The notes under the pieces: generated by a model
Told to the model about the DNA's origin: nothing
Databases searched by the model: none
The model's input: only the letters and a program-made list of their open reading frames with translations
In this document: one piece after another, positions 1-8,303 of the stretch
Layout: each line of letters opens with the position of its first letter
How positions within the stretch are numbered: the first letter of the stretch is position 1
Position numbers and translations under genes: made by a program
Assembly (NCBI GenBank): GCA_913009215.1
Contig: CAJVXG010000007.1
Span: 1-19,193 of the forward strand
From: an uncultured Gammaproteobacteria bacterium
Lineage (GTDB): Bacteria > Pseudomonadota > Gammaproteobacteria > Acidiferrobacterales > CAJVXG01
DNA: 19,193 nucleotides
Reading direction: 5' to 3'

Positions 1-1
1 G

Positions 2-712
2 GACGATCTATCAAGGTGGATGCGGACAACGGTAAAAGATTTTTCTGATGCAATCACGGTCTACGATCAGTTCAACCAGAAAGTATATTTCTTTGCGAGT
101 AGTACAAAAGTAATTGTCCTGTTTAAAGAAATGTTGGATACCAGTCTGTCTCCATGGTCAGTTTACAAGACAGACCATACAGCGACTTTTGCCGTTAATG
201 CAGCAGTTTATATGCGTGACCCAACAAGCACTGATACCTTTGCAGTCTATTGGGGGGATAGCACAGGGAATGTATACATCATGGATAGCGATGATGTTAA
301 TGGTGATGACGATACTAATTCAATACAAACATTCAGAAGGTCAGTCTTTGTTGAGAAAGTGAAAAGTGAGGATAATGATAAACCGATAGACCCGATGAAC
401 GACATTATTGCTGGTCGAATATATTACCGTCGGGTAGCAAATGTTAGTTTAATCATGGGATTTGAATGGGCAGATGATTATGCGTTAAATACAGTCATTG
501 TCCCATTAAAAGGAGCAGACATAGCAGATACTGCTGGTTATTTTGGCGGGACATCATATTTTGGTGGCGTGTTTTATTTTAATGCGGGTTTCCAATTATC
601 ACAGCGAGTTTCTACAAAGGGATATTCTACTGTTGGTCGTGGTCCAGGTTTTTATCTTGAATTAAGCGTTAACGATAAACAGGTATTCGATATACAAAAA
701 ATAGTATTGTAA
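2..712 (+). CDS. Tail hub / DNA-stabilisation-type virion protein, 5' end outside window
   Basis: The frame is open from base 2, and six residues (DDLSRW) precede the first ATG at base 20. The gene therefore most likely begins before the window and 237 codons of its C-terminal part are seen. The protein is rich in beta-prone and aromatic stretches, such as KVYFFASS and TFAVYWGDSTGNVYIMD, with a YFGGTSYFGGVFYF segment near residue 180. This is the look of beta-propeller-like tail-hub or packaged-DNA-stabilisation proteins (P22 gp10 type) of podoviruses. Such proteins close the portal and anchor the tail. The next gene starts on its stop codon (TAATG). The family call is pattern-based; 'virion structural protein' is safer than the exact role. 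Confidence 0.5.
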   Translation, partial: DDLSRWMRTTVKDFSDAITVYDQFNQKVYFFASSTKVIVLFKEMLDTSLSPWSVYKTDHTATFAVNAAVYMRDPTSTDTFAVYWGDSTGNVYIMDSDDVNGDDDTNSIQTFRRSVFVEKVKSEDNDKPIDPMNDIIAGRIYYRRVANVSLIMGFEWADDYALNTVIVPLKGADIADTAGYFGGTSYFGGVFYFNAGFQLSQRVSTKGYSTVGRGPGFYLELSVNDKQVFDIQKIVL

Positions 713-1254
713 TGACACCTAAAGAAAAGCGAGATAAGTTATTCCGCAAAAGTCGTCCAAAAATAAGGCCACTTCAAATATTCGATGGTAATGAATACCA
801 CCGTGATATGAAGATATTATACATCGCATACCAGAAAGAACCTTTTTATGCACAAGGTCCGGGATTAGACCAGATAGAGTTTGCAAAAAAAATAGAACAG
901 TTATCTCAGGAAAGAGAGATATTAATCATGGAAGACGAAAGCTCTGCCTATCCAAGTGGCTTCGGTCCAATAGCATTTTGGACTTACAAGGAAGATGGTT
1001 GGAAATATGAACCACACGCACAGTATTTTCACTGGGCAACGCCAAGAAATAAATTGCGTGCGACTGTTGCCGCTGTTCAATGGCTTCGCTATTCAAGGAA
1101 AGTTGGTGTGTGTGTCCTGTATGCACTGAAAGATAGTAAAAGTTTAATGGACCATGTTGCAAAATATGGGGTATTGCAATATGTCGGTATGATAATTGGT
1201 GGTGATAAACGTGGTAATGAATATTTATATTCTATTCGAGGTAAAAAGAAATGA
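712..1254 (+). CDS. Acetyltransferase-like virion protein, possible internal virion protein
   Basis: This 180-residue protein is translationally coupled to the upstream gene (TAATG) and to the downstream gene (ATGA). Its fold looks like GNAT: a basic N terminus, then EILIMEDE, then GFGPIAFWTYKEDG, then TPRNKLRATVAAVQWLRYSRKVGVCVLYA. The spacing matches short phage proteins often annotated as N-acetyltransferase or internal virion protein, which sit just after the tail-hub gene and before the ejection proteins in podoviruses. The canonical acetyl-CoA loop (R/QxxGxG/A) is not clearly present, so enzymatic activity is doubtful and a structural role in the virion is at least as likely. Not recognised precisely. 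Confidence 0.4.
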   Translation: MTPKEKRDKLFRKSRPKIRPLQIFDGNEYHRDMKILYIAYQKEPFYAQGPGLDQIEFAKKIEQLSQEREILIMEDESSAYPSGFGPIAFWTYKEDGWKYEPHAQYFHWATPRNKLRATVAAVQWLRYSRKVGVCVLYALKDSKSLMDHVAKYGVLQYVGMIIGGDKRGNEYLYSIRGKKK

Positions 1255-1889
1255 CACTTGGTGTAAGTTCAAGCAGTAAAAAAAGTCAGCCATTCTTTGC
1301 AGGTGGAACTGAATTTAGCCGTGTAGAACAAGGGCCCGGAGGTAGACGGTTATTTTTAGACCCTTCAATTCGTGCGTTACAGGAACGTGCACTGGGAACA
1401 GGACAGCGGCTTGGAGCAGGACTGGGCCAGGCGTCAAATGTATTTCAGTCACGTGCCAATGACCTGCGTCGTAGCCTGTTAGGCAACCAAGGGGCGCTGA
1501 TACAGGCACAAGTTCGTCCTGTTGCGCAGGAGGCCGCACAGCGATTTGGTGGGGCTGAACGTGCATTTGGTCGTCGTGGTCTTGCAGGATCAAGCCTGAC
1601 TGAGGGAGCGCTATCCCGCATTGGAATACAAGGGCAGGAAGCTGTTGCTGATGCAACATCAAAAGCAGTTGCACAAAATATTAATGTTCTGGCGCAAATG
1701 GATACAAATCAATTGGGTCAATTCATTGAATCCGCTTCTGCACAGTTGGCGGCAGAAGCTGGTGTTCCTTTGCAAGTGGCGAAAACCAGATTGCAGGGTG
1801 AACTTGCTGCCTTTGGTATTGGATCGGCAGAATCTAAAAGCAGCCAATTTGGTATTGGCATTGGTAAGCCTGGCGGAGGTGAAGATTAA
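1251..1889 (+). CDS. Gln/Ala/Gly-rich internal virion (DNA ejection) protein candidate
   Basis: The protein has 212 residues and starts at an ATGA overlap. It is rich in Ala, Gln, Gly and Arg, with long predicted helices (SIRALQERALGTGQRL, ALIQAQVRPVAQEAAQRF) and a low-complexity Gly/Ser tail. That composition and position, between the tail hub and two large helical proteins, matches the small ejection proteins of short-tailed phages (T7 gp14 or P22 gp7 type). Those proteins leave the capsid with the DNA and help form a conduit across the envelope. No catalytic motif is visible. The function is inferred from composition and gene order. Confidence 0.45.
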   Translation: MTLGVSSSSKKSQPFFAGGTEFSRVEQGPGGRRLFLDPSIRALQERALGTGQRLGAGLGQASNVFQSRANDLRRSLLGNQGALIQAQVRPVAQEAAQRFGGAERAFGRRGLAGSSLTEGALSRIGIQGQEAVADATSKAVAQNINVLAQMDTNQLGQFIESASAQLAAEAGVPLQVAKTRLQGELAAFGIGSAESKSSQFGIGIGKPGGGED

Positions 1890-3037
1890 TGCCATTTCAT
1901 GCTCGGCAATCTTCTCCGAAAAGTTTTGGGGAAAAACCAGATTTTGAACCGGGTTCATCTGAATTTGTAAGTGATATTAATCGGCGAAATGGTGGTCTAA
2001 CCCCCGGTCGTGATGATGTAAAAATAAAAAGTTGGCAGGACGCAATACGTGCTGGTTCAGTAGACGCTAGCTCAATTGAAAAATTACAACGTCGTAATCC
2101 ACGGGCTGCTCATGTATTCCAGCAAGCTACCGGTATTGGTACTGCATTCAGACAGTTTCGTGAAGGTATCCCAGGTCAATCTCCCCTGCCAAGAAGGGAA
2201 ACGGTTGGGGTTGTTGCACAAGGACAACCTCCTGTCTTCTTCCCTGAAAGGAAAGGCATTACTGCTGTTCCGGCTGGTGATCTTGGCAGGCTTCAACGAG
2301 GGTTGCTTGGAGCAGGGCCAACAGGTATTGATTTAGCAAGAAAAATAACGACAGGTAAAGCGCCTGGCGCAAGGTCAAGACCATTTGACCAAGTTGATGC
2401 AAAAACCGGAGAAATATTTAAGGTTTTTCCTGATCCTACTAATCCGAACATAATTTTGTCAAGACAACCAACCGGTATTAATAAGTTTGATAAGGATGCT
2501 CAACAGCTCGGCAATATTTTAAGGCAAAGCAAAGTTCCACAAGCCCTTGCTTCTCTTGAAAAAATTGACAGGGAAATTGTGACATTTAATAAAACGAATA
2601 GACTTCCCGGCGTTGGTATATTAAAAAATCTTCCGTTATCACGATTCTTTTTATCCAACAAGGGAAAAGATGTCAGGGCCGCTGTCGATAAGTTAAACGA
2701 AATAGAACTCCGTATTTTGACTGGTGCTGCTGCTCCTGAATTTGAATCTCGACGTATCAACGCGATGAACGCATTAAGTTCTGCTAATGATGCTGATGAC
2801 TATGTGCGTATTTACATTCAACAGATACGCCCTCTATGGAAAGATATTGTTGATTCTTCTGTTGGTGGATTTGATCGAAGAGCGGTAAAAAGATGGAAAC
2901 GAAATAATCCATTTGCCACCAGAATCGAAAAATTCCGCTCAAGGGTTGTAAGCCCTAAAACCAACAAAGACACCAAAGCTATTAAAGATAGCCCAGTATC
3001 AAAACTGAGTGACGAGGAACTATTGAGTGGCTTCTAG
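1889..3037 (+). CDS. Putative internal virion protein, second of the ejection set
   Basis: The protein has 382 residues and its ATG shares a base with the upstream stop (TAATG). A strong GGAGGTGA ribosome site lies about 8 bases upstream, inside the preceding gene. The N-terminal 190 residues are Pro/Gly/Arg-rich and probably disordered. The C-terminal half, from about residue 195, is helical and charged (KFDKDAQQLGNILRQSK, DDYVRIYIQQIRPLWKDIVD). No enzyme motif was recognised. Its place between two helical, Ala-rich proteins supports a role as internal or ejection protein, but the sequence alone does not prove it. The next gene overlaps its 3' end by 11 bases. Confidence 0.4.
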   Translation: MPFHARQSSPKSFGEKPDFEPGSSEFVSDINRRNGGLTPGRDDVKIKSWQDAIRAGSVDASSIEKLQRRNPRAAHVFQQATGIGTAFRQFREGIPGQSPLPRRETVGVVAQGQPPVFFPERKGITAVPAGDLGRLQRGLLGAGPTGIDLARKITTGKAPGARSRPFDQVDAKTGEIFKVFPDPTNPNIILSRQPTGINKFDKDAQQLGNILRQSKVPQALASLEKIDREIVTFNKTNRLPGVGILKNLPLSRFFLSNKGKDVRAAVDKLNEIELRILTGAAAPEFESRRINAMNALSSANDADDYVRIYIQQIRPLWKDIVDSSVGGFDRRAVKRWKRNNPFATRIEKFRSRVVSPKTNKDTKAIKDSPVSKLSDEELLSGF

Positions 3038-5072
3038 AGAGCAGATACAGGAAATAGCAAACAGGGGATTGCAGGACAGGCTTTCTCCTGAGAAACGTCA
3101 AAAATTCGATGAATTGGTTAATCGTGGAATCATTACTTTGCCCGGTCAACAGCCCGATAAAACGCCCGTTCTTCCAGGGATTGTCAGCGGTTTGGTCAGT
3201 GAAGGTGCTAAACAGGAATTTCCTATTTTACCCGAAGGTCCGGTAGCAGGTATCGCCTCTGGTGTTTTAAAGACAGTTGGCGGTATTGGACAAGCCCTTG
3301 CAAAGGCTGGTGAGTTAAGATTAATCCCCGGTATGCCTGCCCCATTTCCTGCTGGAACAGAGCAAAGAGTTACTGACGTTTTTGCAAAACCGATTTCGAC
3401 AATAGAGCAGAGATTTGGTGAGAAGCCTGGTTTTACTACCAGCGAGCTTGCGACACAAGTTGCGCCATTTCTCGCTGCTCCCAATATTGGTGGAAGATCG
3501 CTCGCCAGCAAGATAGCTGGTGGTGGATTTACCGGTGGGTTATTCGGTTCTATTGGATTCAGACCAGAAGCCACAGGGGCTGAAAGAACTGCTGCAAGAG
3601 GTAAGGCATCATTACAGACAGGCGCTCTTGGTGCATTGGCTCCACCTGTAATACAAGCAGGAAGAAGGGCATTTAGTCCTGTTGCTGCTGCTATTGAAAC
3701 CAGGGTTACGTCTCCATTATATAAGAAATCATCTGATTTACTTAATAAGCTCGGGATAAAGGGCGGAACAATAGGAGAAAAAACAGGGTCTATTTCACTT
3801 CTTTCTATAGAGGAACAATTAAGACGTTCAGGATCGCCTGCTGTGGTTGAAGCTGTTAATGAGAGGAACGATTCATTAATTCAGCTTTTCAGAACAATCA
3901 GAAAAAGAGTAACAGGCGGAAAGGTTGTAAAGCCATTCAATGTTGGGGTGCGCATCTGGCGAGGGGGCAGGAAAATTGTAGACGACATGGTAGAGAATAG
4001 GAAGGCTATTGCCGCAGCAGACTTTGGGGATGTAGAACGTGTTGCTGGAAATTCCCCTTTATTCTCTATGAACAACACGCAAAGTGTTCTTGCCAAATTT
4101 TCCAGCGAAGCAACTGCCGGTTCTGAGGCCGCACTGAAAAGTACCAAGACCGCCCTGAACAGATTGACAAAGCAGCTTGAGGCAAGCAATGGCAAGTTGT
4201 CTGCCAGACAAATGGAGCAATACCTTAGCGATTATTCCGAGCTTACTGTCGGTAAGGGTAAATTATTCACTGATATTGGTGATCGTTCTTTCAGGTCGAA
4301 AATTGGTAAGGATATTGTTAGGGCGCTTGAGAGCGATCTTGATGATGCTGTAGCGGCAAGTGGTGGGCAGGGCAATGTTGCTAGTTTAATAAGAAAAGCC
4401 AGAGAGAATTACAAAATAAACTCAAAGCCTATCGACGAGGTTAATGCTTCTCTCCTTGGACAATTAATAAATAAAGACAAGGCGGTACCCGAAGATATAG
4501 CAAATGCCATTCTAACGAAGGGAATGGGAGCCAAAAGAGCGGCAAGTGAAGTGCGGTCTATGATGACTACACTCGATATATATTCCCCTGATACTGCAAA
4601 ACTTGTTCGTGGGTTCAAGATACAAAGCGCACTGGACAAGGCTATAGAAAAGACCGCTGCGGACCCAATTGGATTAATCAAGTTCGATGGAAACAAGATG
4701 TTTGATGAACTTGGTGGAGTCCAGGGAATAAAAGCATTTTTCCCGAAAACGGCAGAATTCAATAGAGTCAATGAAGCGATGAAGGCGCTTGAAATTATCG
4801 GTTCAAAATCAAACGCTCTGGTAAGTGGCGGGCGTAGTACGCTGACATCTATTGAAAGTAGTGCTGCCACTGCTGCGAGCCGTGATCCAACGTTTCTGGC
4901 GCTTAATGCCACCAGGATGCTTAACCCTATCATTATGCGTAAAGCATTGTTGTCGCCAATAGGGCAGGAAAAATTAATAAAAATAGCCAAAGGTCTTTCA
5001 GACCCGAGTAGAGCGCAGTCAGCGACCATTGCGGCAATAAATTATATTCGAGAGAATTTTTCAGAGGAGTAA
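3027..5072 (+). CDS. Large internal virion / DNA ejection protein candidate (GTG start)
   Basis: The protein has 681 residues, starts at GTG 3027 with GAGGAA upstream, and overlaps the previous gene by 11 bases. The N terminus (residues 3-35; REQIQEIANRGLQDRL and KFDELVNRGI) is a motif I associate with large proteobacterial phage ejection or structural proteins. Residues about 65-215 are unusually Gly/Ala/Pro-rich and weakly hydrophobic (GIASGVLKTVGGIGQALAKAG, GGGFTGGLFGSIGF), which would suit membrane insertion. The remainder is long, charged and helical. Size and order fit the largest ejection protein (P22 gp16 or T7 gp16 class). I see no lytic transglycosylase motif, so this phage may rely on another virion peptidoglycan hydrolase. 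Confidence 0.45.
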   Translation: MASREQIQEIANRGLQDRLSPEKRQKFDELVNRGIITLPGQQPDKTPVLPGIVSGLVSEGAKQEFPILPEGPVAGIASGVLKTVGGIGQALAKAGELRLIPGMPAPFPAGTEQRVTDVFAKPISTIEQRFGEKPGFTTSELATQVAPFLAAPNIGGRSLASKIAGGGFTGGLFGSIGFRPEATGAERTAARGKASLQTGALGALAPPVIQAGRRAFSPVAAAIETRVTSPLYKKSSDLLNKLGIKGGTIGEKTGSISLLSIEEQLRRSGSPAVVEAVNERNDSLIQLFRTIRKRVTGGKVVKPFNVGVRIWRGGRKIVDDMVENRKAIAAADFGDVERVAGNSPLFSMNNTQSVLAKFSSEATAGSEAALKSTKTALNRLTKQLEASNGKLSARQMEQYLSDYSELTVGKGKLFTDIGDRSFRSKIGKDIVRALESDLDDAVAASGGQGNVASLIRKARENYKINSKPIDEVNASLLGQLINKDKAVPEDIANAILTKGMGAKRAASEVRSMMTTLDIYSPDTAKLVRGFKIQSALDKAIEKTAADPIGLIKFDGNKMFDELGGVQGIKAFFPKTAEFNRVNEAMKALEIIGSKSNALVSGGRSTLTSIESSAATAASRDPTFLALNATRMLNPIIMRKALLSPIGQEKLIKIAKGLSDPSRAQSATIAAINYIRENFSEE

Positions 5073-5073
5073 T

Positions 5074-6615
5074 ATGGGAACTAAATATTCGTCCAATACC
5101 GCAGCTGGTTATAACGCCACACCTCCATCTGACGATGGGACAGTAAACGAATCAAATAAAGTCAAGTGGTCAACGATAAAGACGAAACTGGCTGATCCAC
5201 CGAAAGATTTGGCTGATACGATTAACAGCGAACTTGTTACTCATTTTGATAATGGTCCAACGGCTCTGATAACCAACACAACTATCGGCTTGACCCATTT
5301 CAATCAGGTCATCGAAGTTAGCGGATCGGCTGTGACATTGACACTATCTGACGCTGCCTCACTTGCTGCTGGTTGGTATTGCTGGATCAAAGTGACAGGT
5401 ACCGCTGATGTTACGTTAGCGAGGGCGACAGGAGCCGATACGCTGGATGGCGCTGCTGCTAACCAGACACTTCGCCCCACTTCGCACACATTCATTGTGG
5501 TGAACGCTGCTGCCGATGGTTTCTTGATGATCGGTGCTGGCCTGAATCAACATGCCAATCGACAGTCCTGGGCTAAAGGCGCGGATATTGCATCTACTGC
5601 TGCTTTGCCGATAGGAACCGATGGTAATTATTTTGATATAACAGGAACCATTCCCATTACCTCATTAAGTGATGTGGCTATTGGGACCGTTATTAAGCTT
5701 CATTTCGATGGTGTTTTGATACTTACGCACCATGCGACCGATCTTATTTTGCCTGGTGGTGCAAATATTGATACTGCTGCTGGTGATGAAGCAGAGCTTG
5801 TCCAATATGCTGCTGGTGACTGGCGTTGTACGGCTTATACAAAAGCGAGTGGCGCATCACTTTGGGCACCGAAGGGGTATTTATATGGCCTGACATTATC
5901 CAATAATAGTACCGACGCCAACAAAGACATTGATTTCGCCTCTGGTGATTGTACTGATACAACCGGTGCATATTTAATGTCGCTTGGCTCGACATTTGTT
6001 AAACAACTTGATGCAGCTTGGGCTGTTGGTACAGCAGCGGGAGGATTATTTACTGGTTCGGTCGCAGCAGATACTACATACCATTGTTTTCTTATTCGCA
6101 AGGATTCCGATGGTTCTATTGACACTGGATTCGATACGTCAGTTACCGCTGCAAATATACCAACAGGATATACAGCTTACCGCCGTGTTGGATCAATTAT
6201 CACAAATAGTTCGAGCAATATTCTTGGTTTCTTTCAGACTGGTAATGAATTTCTTTTGAAAGCTGTTATAAGTGATTGGAGTGGTGCTGGTCATACAACT
6301 GCTTACAGTCATACGCTAACGGTTCCTGGTGGAGTTCAGTTTCTGGCAATGATACAGGGAGGCATTCACGACGCTTCGCCTTCTGGTTTGAGTATATATA
6401 CTCTATTTACATCTTTAGATCAGACAAATATTGGCGTCAGTGCCTCCATACATACTGTCAGAGGTAATACATCTACATCTGTTCAACAAAGTTCCTCATA
6501 CCAAACGCTTGTCAGAACAAGCACAGGTAGTCAAATTAGGGAGAGAAGTTCTGAAACTGGATTTACGCTTTCGGTTCAGACTGTTGGCTGGATTGATACA
6601 AGAGGCAGAGATTAG
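5074..6615 (+). CDS. Tail fibre / receptor-binding protein
   Basis: The protein has 513 residues, with GAGGAG 4-5 bases before ATG 5074. The N terminus (KYSSNTAAGYNATPPSDDGT, then NKVKWSTIKTKLADP) is the adaptor segment typical of podoviral fibres. The middle (about residues 60-270) is made of repeated Ser/Thr/Gly/Ala beta strands like a trimeric fibre shaft. The last 90 residues carry SASIHTVRGN, QIRERSSETGF and SVQTVGWIDTRGRD, matching the C-terminal head common to many phage fibres (the xGWxDxRG ending). It should bind the host surface receptor. No endosialidase-like catalytic motif or obvious chaperone domain is seen. No reverse transcriptase or template repeat accompanies it. Confidence 0.72.
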   Translation: MGTKYSSNTAAGYNATPPSDDGTVNESNKVKWSTIKTKLADPPKDLADTINSELVTHFDNGPTALITNTTIGLTHFNQVIEVSGSAVTLTLSDAASLAAGWYCWIKVTGTADVTLARATGADTLDGAAANQTLRPTSHTFIVVNAAADGFLMIGAGLNQHANRQSWAKGADIASTAALPIGTDGNYFDITGTIPITSLSDVAIGTVIKLHFDGVLILTHHATDLILPGGANIDTAAGDEAELVQYAAGDWRCTAYTKASGASLWAPKGYLYGLTLSNNSTDANKDIDFASGDCTDTTGAYLMSLGSTFVKQLDAAWAVGTAAGGLFTGSVAADTTYHCFLIRKDSDGSIDTGFDTSVTAANIPTGYTAYRRVGSIITNSSSNILGFFQTGNEFLLKAVISDWSGAGHTTAYSHTLTVPGGVQFLAMIQGGIHDASPSGLSIYTLFTSLDQTNIGVSASIHTVRGNTSTSVQQSSSYQTLVRTSTGSQIRERSSETGFTLSVQTVGWIDTRGRD

Positions 6616-6627
6616 TCGAGGTTAATT

Positions 6628-6981
6628 ATGGGAAAAGCAATTTTTGAAAAATCCACTTTATTGTATGCAAATGCTTGGCAGCGATATGGAAACATACCTC
6701 ACGATAATATAACCCATGTTGAGGTAGATTCAGTAGATGTGCCTGATGAACGTACAGAAAGATGGGACGGGGCAACAGGCATTCGGCCAGCAACAGCGCT
6801 AGAACTAACTGCGTATGATGATGCAAAAAAAGAAACGACAGCATTGGCGCTGTCTGATTTAAAGCCCGTCATCACTTCTGTTCTGGAAATCCTTTACGAA
6901 AACCCGGATTTGTTAGCGTCTTACGCAAGTGTCGGAGCCTTTAAACTTGCTGTAAAAAATCGTTATAAATCCAAGCTTTAA
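6628..6981 (+). CDS. Small protein after the tail fibre, possible fibre assembly or tip protein
   Basis: The protein has 117 residues, and GAGG lies 7-8 bases upstream of ATG 6628. It begins 12 bases after the tail-fibre stop and ends 2 bases before the amidase start. It contains RWDGATGIRPATALELTAYD, a linker, and a helical C-terminal half (KKETTALALSDLKPVITSVLEILYENP). Position immediately downstream of a fibre gene suggests a chaperone or fibre tip protein, as in Tfa-like pairs. I do not recognise the Tfa domain, so the role is inferred only from synteny. Confidence 0.4.
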   Translation: MGKAIFEKSTLLYANAWQRYGNIPHDNITHVEVDSVDVPDERTERWDGATGIRPATALELTAYDDAKKETTALALSDLKPVITSVLEILYENPDLLASYASVGAFKLAVKNRYKSKL

Positions 6982-6983
6982 CA

Positions 6984-7445
6984 GTGATAATCACAAAACA
7001 CCTTGCGTATGGAGGGGAAAGTAACCACCCGAACCTCATTGTAATACACGCAATGGGCGAACATATCGAAGGCGAACCCGACCTTCATGCTGCTGACTTT
7101 CTAGACAAGATAGGGTTATCTGCACACGCTCTCATTACTCCTGATGGAAATATAATCCACTGCCGCGAGGATTACGAAACCGCATGGCACGCCAAAGGAT
7201 TTAACAAAGACTCCCTCGGAATTGAATTCCTTGTGCCGGGTATCCATACCTATGGCAGTTTCATGGAAAGAATAAAAACACCGTACATAACAGATGAACA
7301 GCTTAAAGCCGGTCTTTGGCAGATAAAGGTTTGGGTCGAACGTTACAACATTAATAATATTAAGCGACATTCAGAGCTATCGCCTGGTCGCAAATTTGAC
7401 CCTGGTGATGGATTCGACATGAATCTATTTATACAGGAAACATGA
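6984..7445 (+). CDS. N-acetylmuramoyl-L-alanine amidase (endolysin)
   Basis: The protein has 153 residues with a GTG start. It cleaves the amide bond between N-acetylmuramic acid and L-alanine in peptidoglycan at lysis. The amidase_2 / T7-lysozyme-type layout is visible: LIVIHAMGEH (zinc ligand His22), SAHALITPDGNI, ETAWHAKGFNKDSLGIEFL, and a C-terminal RHSELSPGRKFDPG. In the last block His129 and Asp139 would complete the zinc site and Lys137 is the usual catalytic-loop lysine. No signal peptide is visible, so it should need a holin to reach the murein. It is the first gene of the lysis cassette and is followed 1 base later by the next ORF. A virion-associated role is possible but less likely. 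Confidence 0.85.
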   Translation: MIITKHLAYGGESNHPNLIVIHAMGEHIEGEPDLHAADFLDKIGLSAHALITPDGNIIHCREDYETAWHAKGFNKDSLGIEFLVPGIHTYGSFMERIKTPYITDEQLKAGLWQIKVWVERYNINNIKRHSELSPGRKFDPGDGFDMNLFIQET

Positions 7446-7446
7446 C

Positions 7447-7704
7447 ATGAAACTGGTAGAACCGGAAGAACTAAAGTCGCTGATAAAAGAAACAGTTAAC
7501 GAAGTCATGGATTCCAGGCGATCAAAAAACCTGACCAATCTTGACCATGAATTGCACCATCTTTGGGTCGCTTCACAAATAAAACGTCAACGCCGGGTAT
7601 GGGAAGTCGCAAGAGAATCAGCTATCCGCTGGGGAACGCCAATGGCAATTATTGCATTATTTTATGGGGTGTATGAATTGTTGAAATTGAAGACAGGGAC
7701 GTGA
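7447..7704 (+). CDS. Single-TM lysis-cassette protein (holin accessory or holin candidate)
   Basis: The protein has 85 residues. A charged helical N terminus (EELKSLIKETVNEVMDSRR) and a basic middle (IKRQRRVWEVARE) are followed by one hydrophobic segment at about residues 62-80 (WGTPMAIIALFYGVYELL). It lies between the amidase and a two-TM holin-like ORF, with its stop overlapped by the next start (GTGA). It could be a one-TM holin, an antiholin or a membrane-tethered accessory. The sequence does not decide between them. Confidence 0.5.
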   Translation: MKLVEPEELKSLIKETVNEVMDSRRSKNLTNLDHELHHLWVASQIKRQRRVWEVARESAIRWGTPMAIIALFYGVYELLKLKTGT

Positions 7705-7871
7705 ACGATTACAAGTCCAGGAAGTTTATATTCGCCATGACTTCTTTGGTAATTAACACGGCTCTGATTGCCAGTGGCATGGTCTCGGATGTCGTCTGGG
7801 GCAACGTGACAGTGGGTATTGCAGGTCTTTATATGGTTGGCAATGTCGGGGAAAAATTCGCAGGCAAATGA
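7701..7871 (+). CDS. 56-residue two-TM holin candidate
   Basis: A GTG start at 7701 overlaps the upstream stop (GTGA), and the stop at 7869-7871 overlaps the Rz start (ATGA). The gene is thus locked into the operon on both sides. The product has a basic start (MNDYKSRK), a hydrophobic segment at about residues 9-25 (FIFAMTSLVINTALIAS), a short loop, and a second segment at about 33-48 (WGNVTVGIAGLYMVGN). It ends with a charged tail (EKFAGK). Two TM segments with both ends short and charged fit a class II holin. It would form the membrane lesion that releases the amidase. The coding potential rests on the coupled junctions and composition. An internal ATG at residue 13 could give a shorter form, as in dual-start holins. 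Confidence 0.62.
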   Translation: MNDYKSRKFIFAMTSLVINTALIASGMVSDVVWGNVTVGIAGLYMVGNVGEKFAGK

Positions 7872-8155
7872 ACAGGATAGTAATTGTAGCCATGATTGTT
7901 ATGAGTCTTGCGATGTTCGCCGTCGGTTATATATATCGCGGCGCATCATCGGCAAAGGGTGTTATTAAACAGCAACAGAAAGACGCAAATGAGGTTGTGA
8001 AACATGAGGAAAACCAGAAGGTTGTCACTCAGTACGTTGACCGGATTAAGGTGGTTATCCGAAAAGTCCCAGACCCTACAGGGTGTCTTGATACTGACGT
8101 TCCTGATGTTTTTCACGACAGCCTGCTCGACGCAGACCGTAAAACGAAACCCTAG
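7868..8155 (+). CDS. Rz: Rz-like inner-membrane spanin
   Basis: The protein has 95 residues. An N-terminal signal-anchor (residues 3-21, RIVIVAMIVMSLAMFAVGY) is followed by a periplasmic charged helical segment (GVIKQQQKDANEVVKHEENQ and on) and a Pro-containing tail. This is the layout of Rz i-spanins, which span the periplasm with an Rz1 lipoprotein and fuse the inner and outer membranes after murein is degraded. It overlaps the holin candidate by ATGA and contains the Rz1 gene nested in the +1 frame from base 8004. Proof of the call is mainly the overlap with Rz1. It is shorter than lambda Rz (153 residues). Confidence 0.78.
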   Translation: MNRIVIVAMIVMSLAMFAVGYIYRGASSAKGVIKQQQKDANEVVKHEENQKVVTQYVDRIKVVIRKVPDPTGCLDTDVPDVFHDSLLDADRKTKP

Positions 8156-8291
8156 CCTTACAAAGGACTGTCAGTACCCACCAGTCCAGAAAAAACCGAT
8201 GACCCCAAGAGACATGGGAGTGCTGGTTGTAGACCGTGGGAGGGCTCTCAAGGAGTGTACCGACCGGATGAGGATATTGCGCAAGGGTTAA
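8004..8291 (+). CDS. Rz1: Rz1-like outer-membrane spanin lipoprotein, nested in Rz frame
   Basis: The protein has 95 residues, starts at ATG 8004 with GAGGTTG about 9 bases upstream, and begins inside Rz in another frame, extending 136 bases past it. A basic N region (MRKTRR), a hydrophobic core (VLILTFLMFF) and a lipobox-like FTTAC ending at Cys41 mark a signal-peptidase II signal. The -3 residue is Thr, not the usual Leu, which is a mild deviation. The mature protein is Pro-rich near its start (QYPPVQKKPMTP), as o-spanins are. It should sit on the inner face of the outer membrane and bind Rz. The long N region before the hydrophobic core hints that a later non-ATG start could be used. Confidence 0.75.
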   Translation: MRKTRRLSLSTLTGLRWLSEKSQTLQGVLILTFLMFFTTACSTQTVKRNPSLTKDCQYPPVQKKPMTPRDMGVLVVDRGRALKECTDRMRILRKG

Positions 8292-8303
8292 TAGAAATCG
8301 TCC

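Noticed and set aside
4409..5029. 206-residue minus-strand ORF
   Set aside because: Antisense to the large ejection protein candidate, with low-complexity hydrophobic composition and no coupling.
5074..6615. Diversity-generating retroelement acting on the tail fibre
   Set aside because: No reverse transcriptase, template repeat or accessory gene is in the window, and the lectin-fold end is absent.
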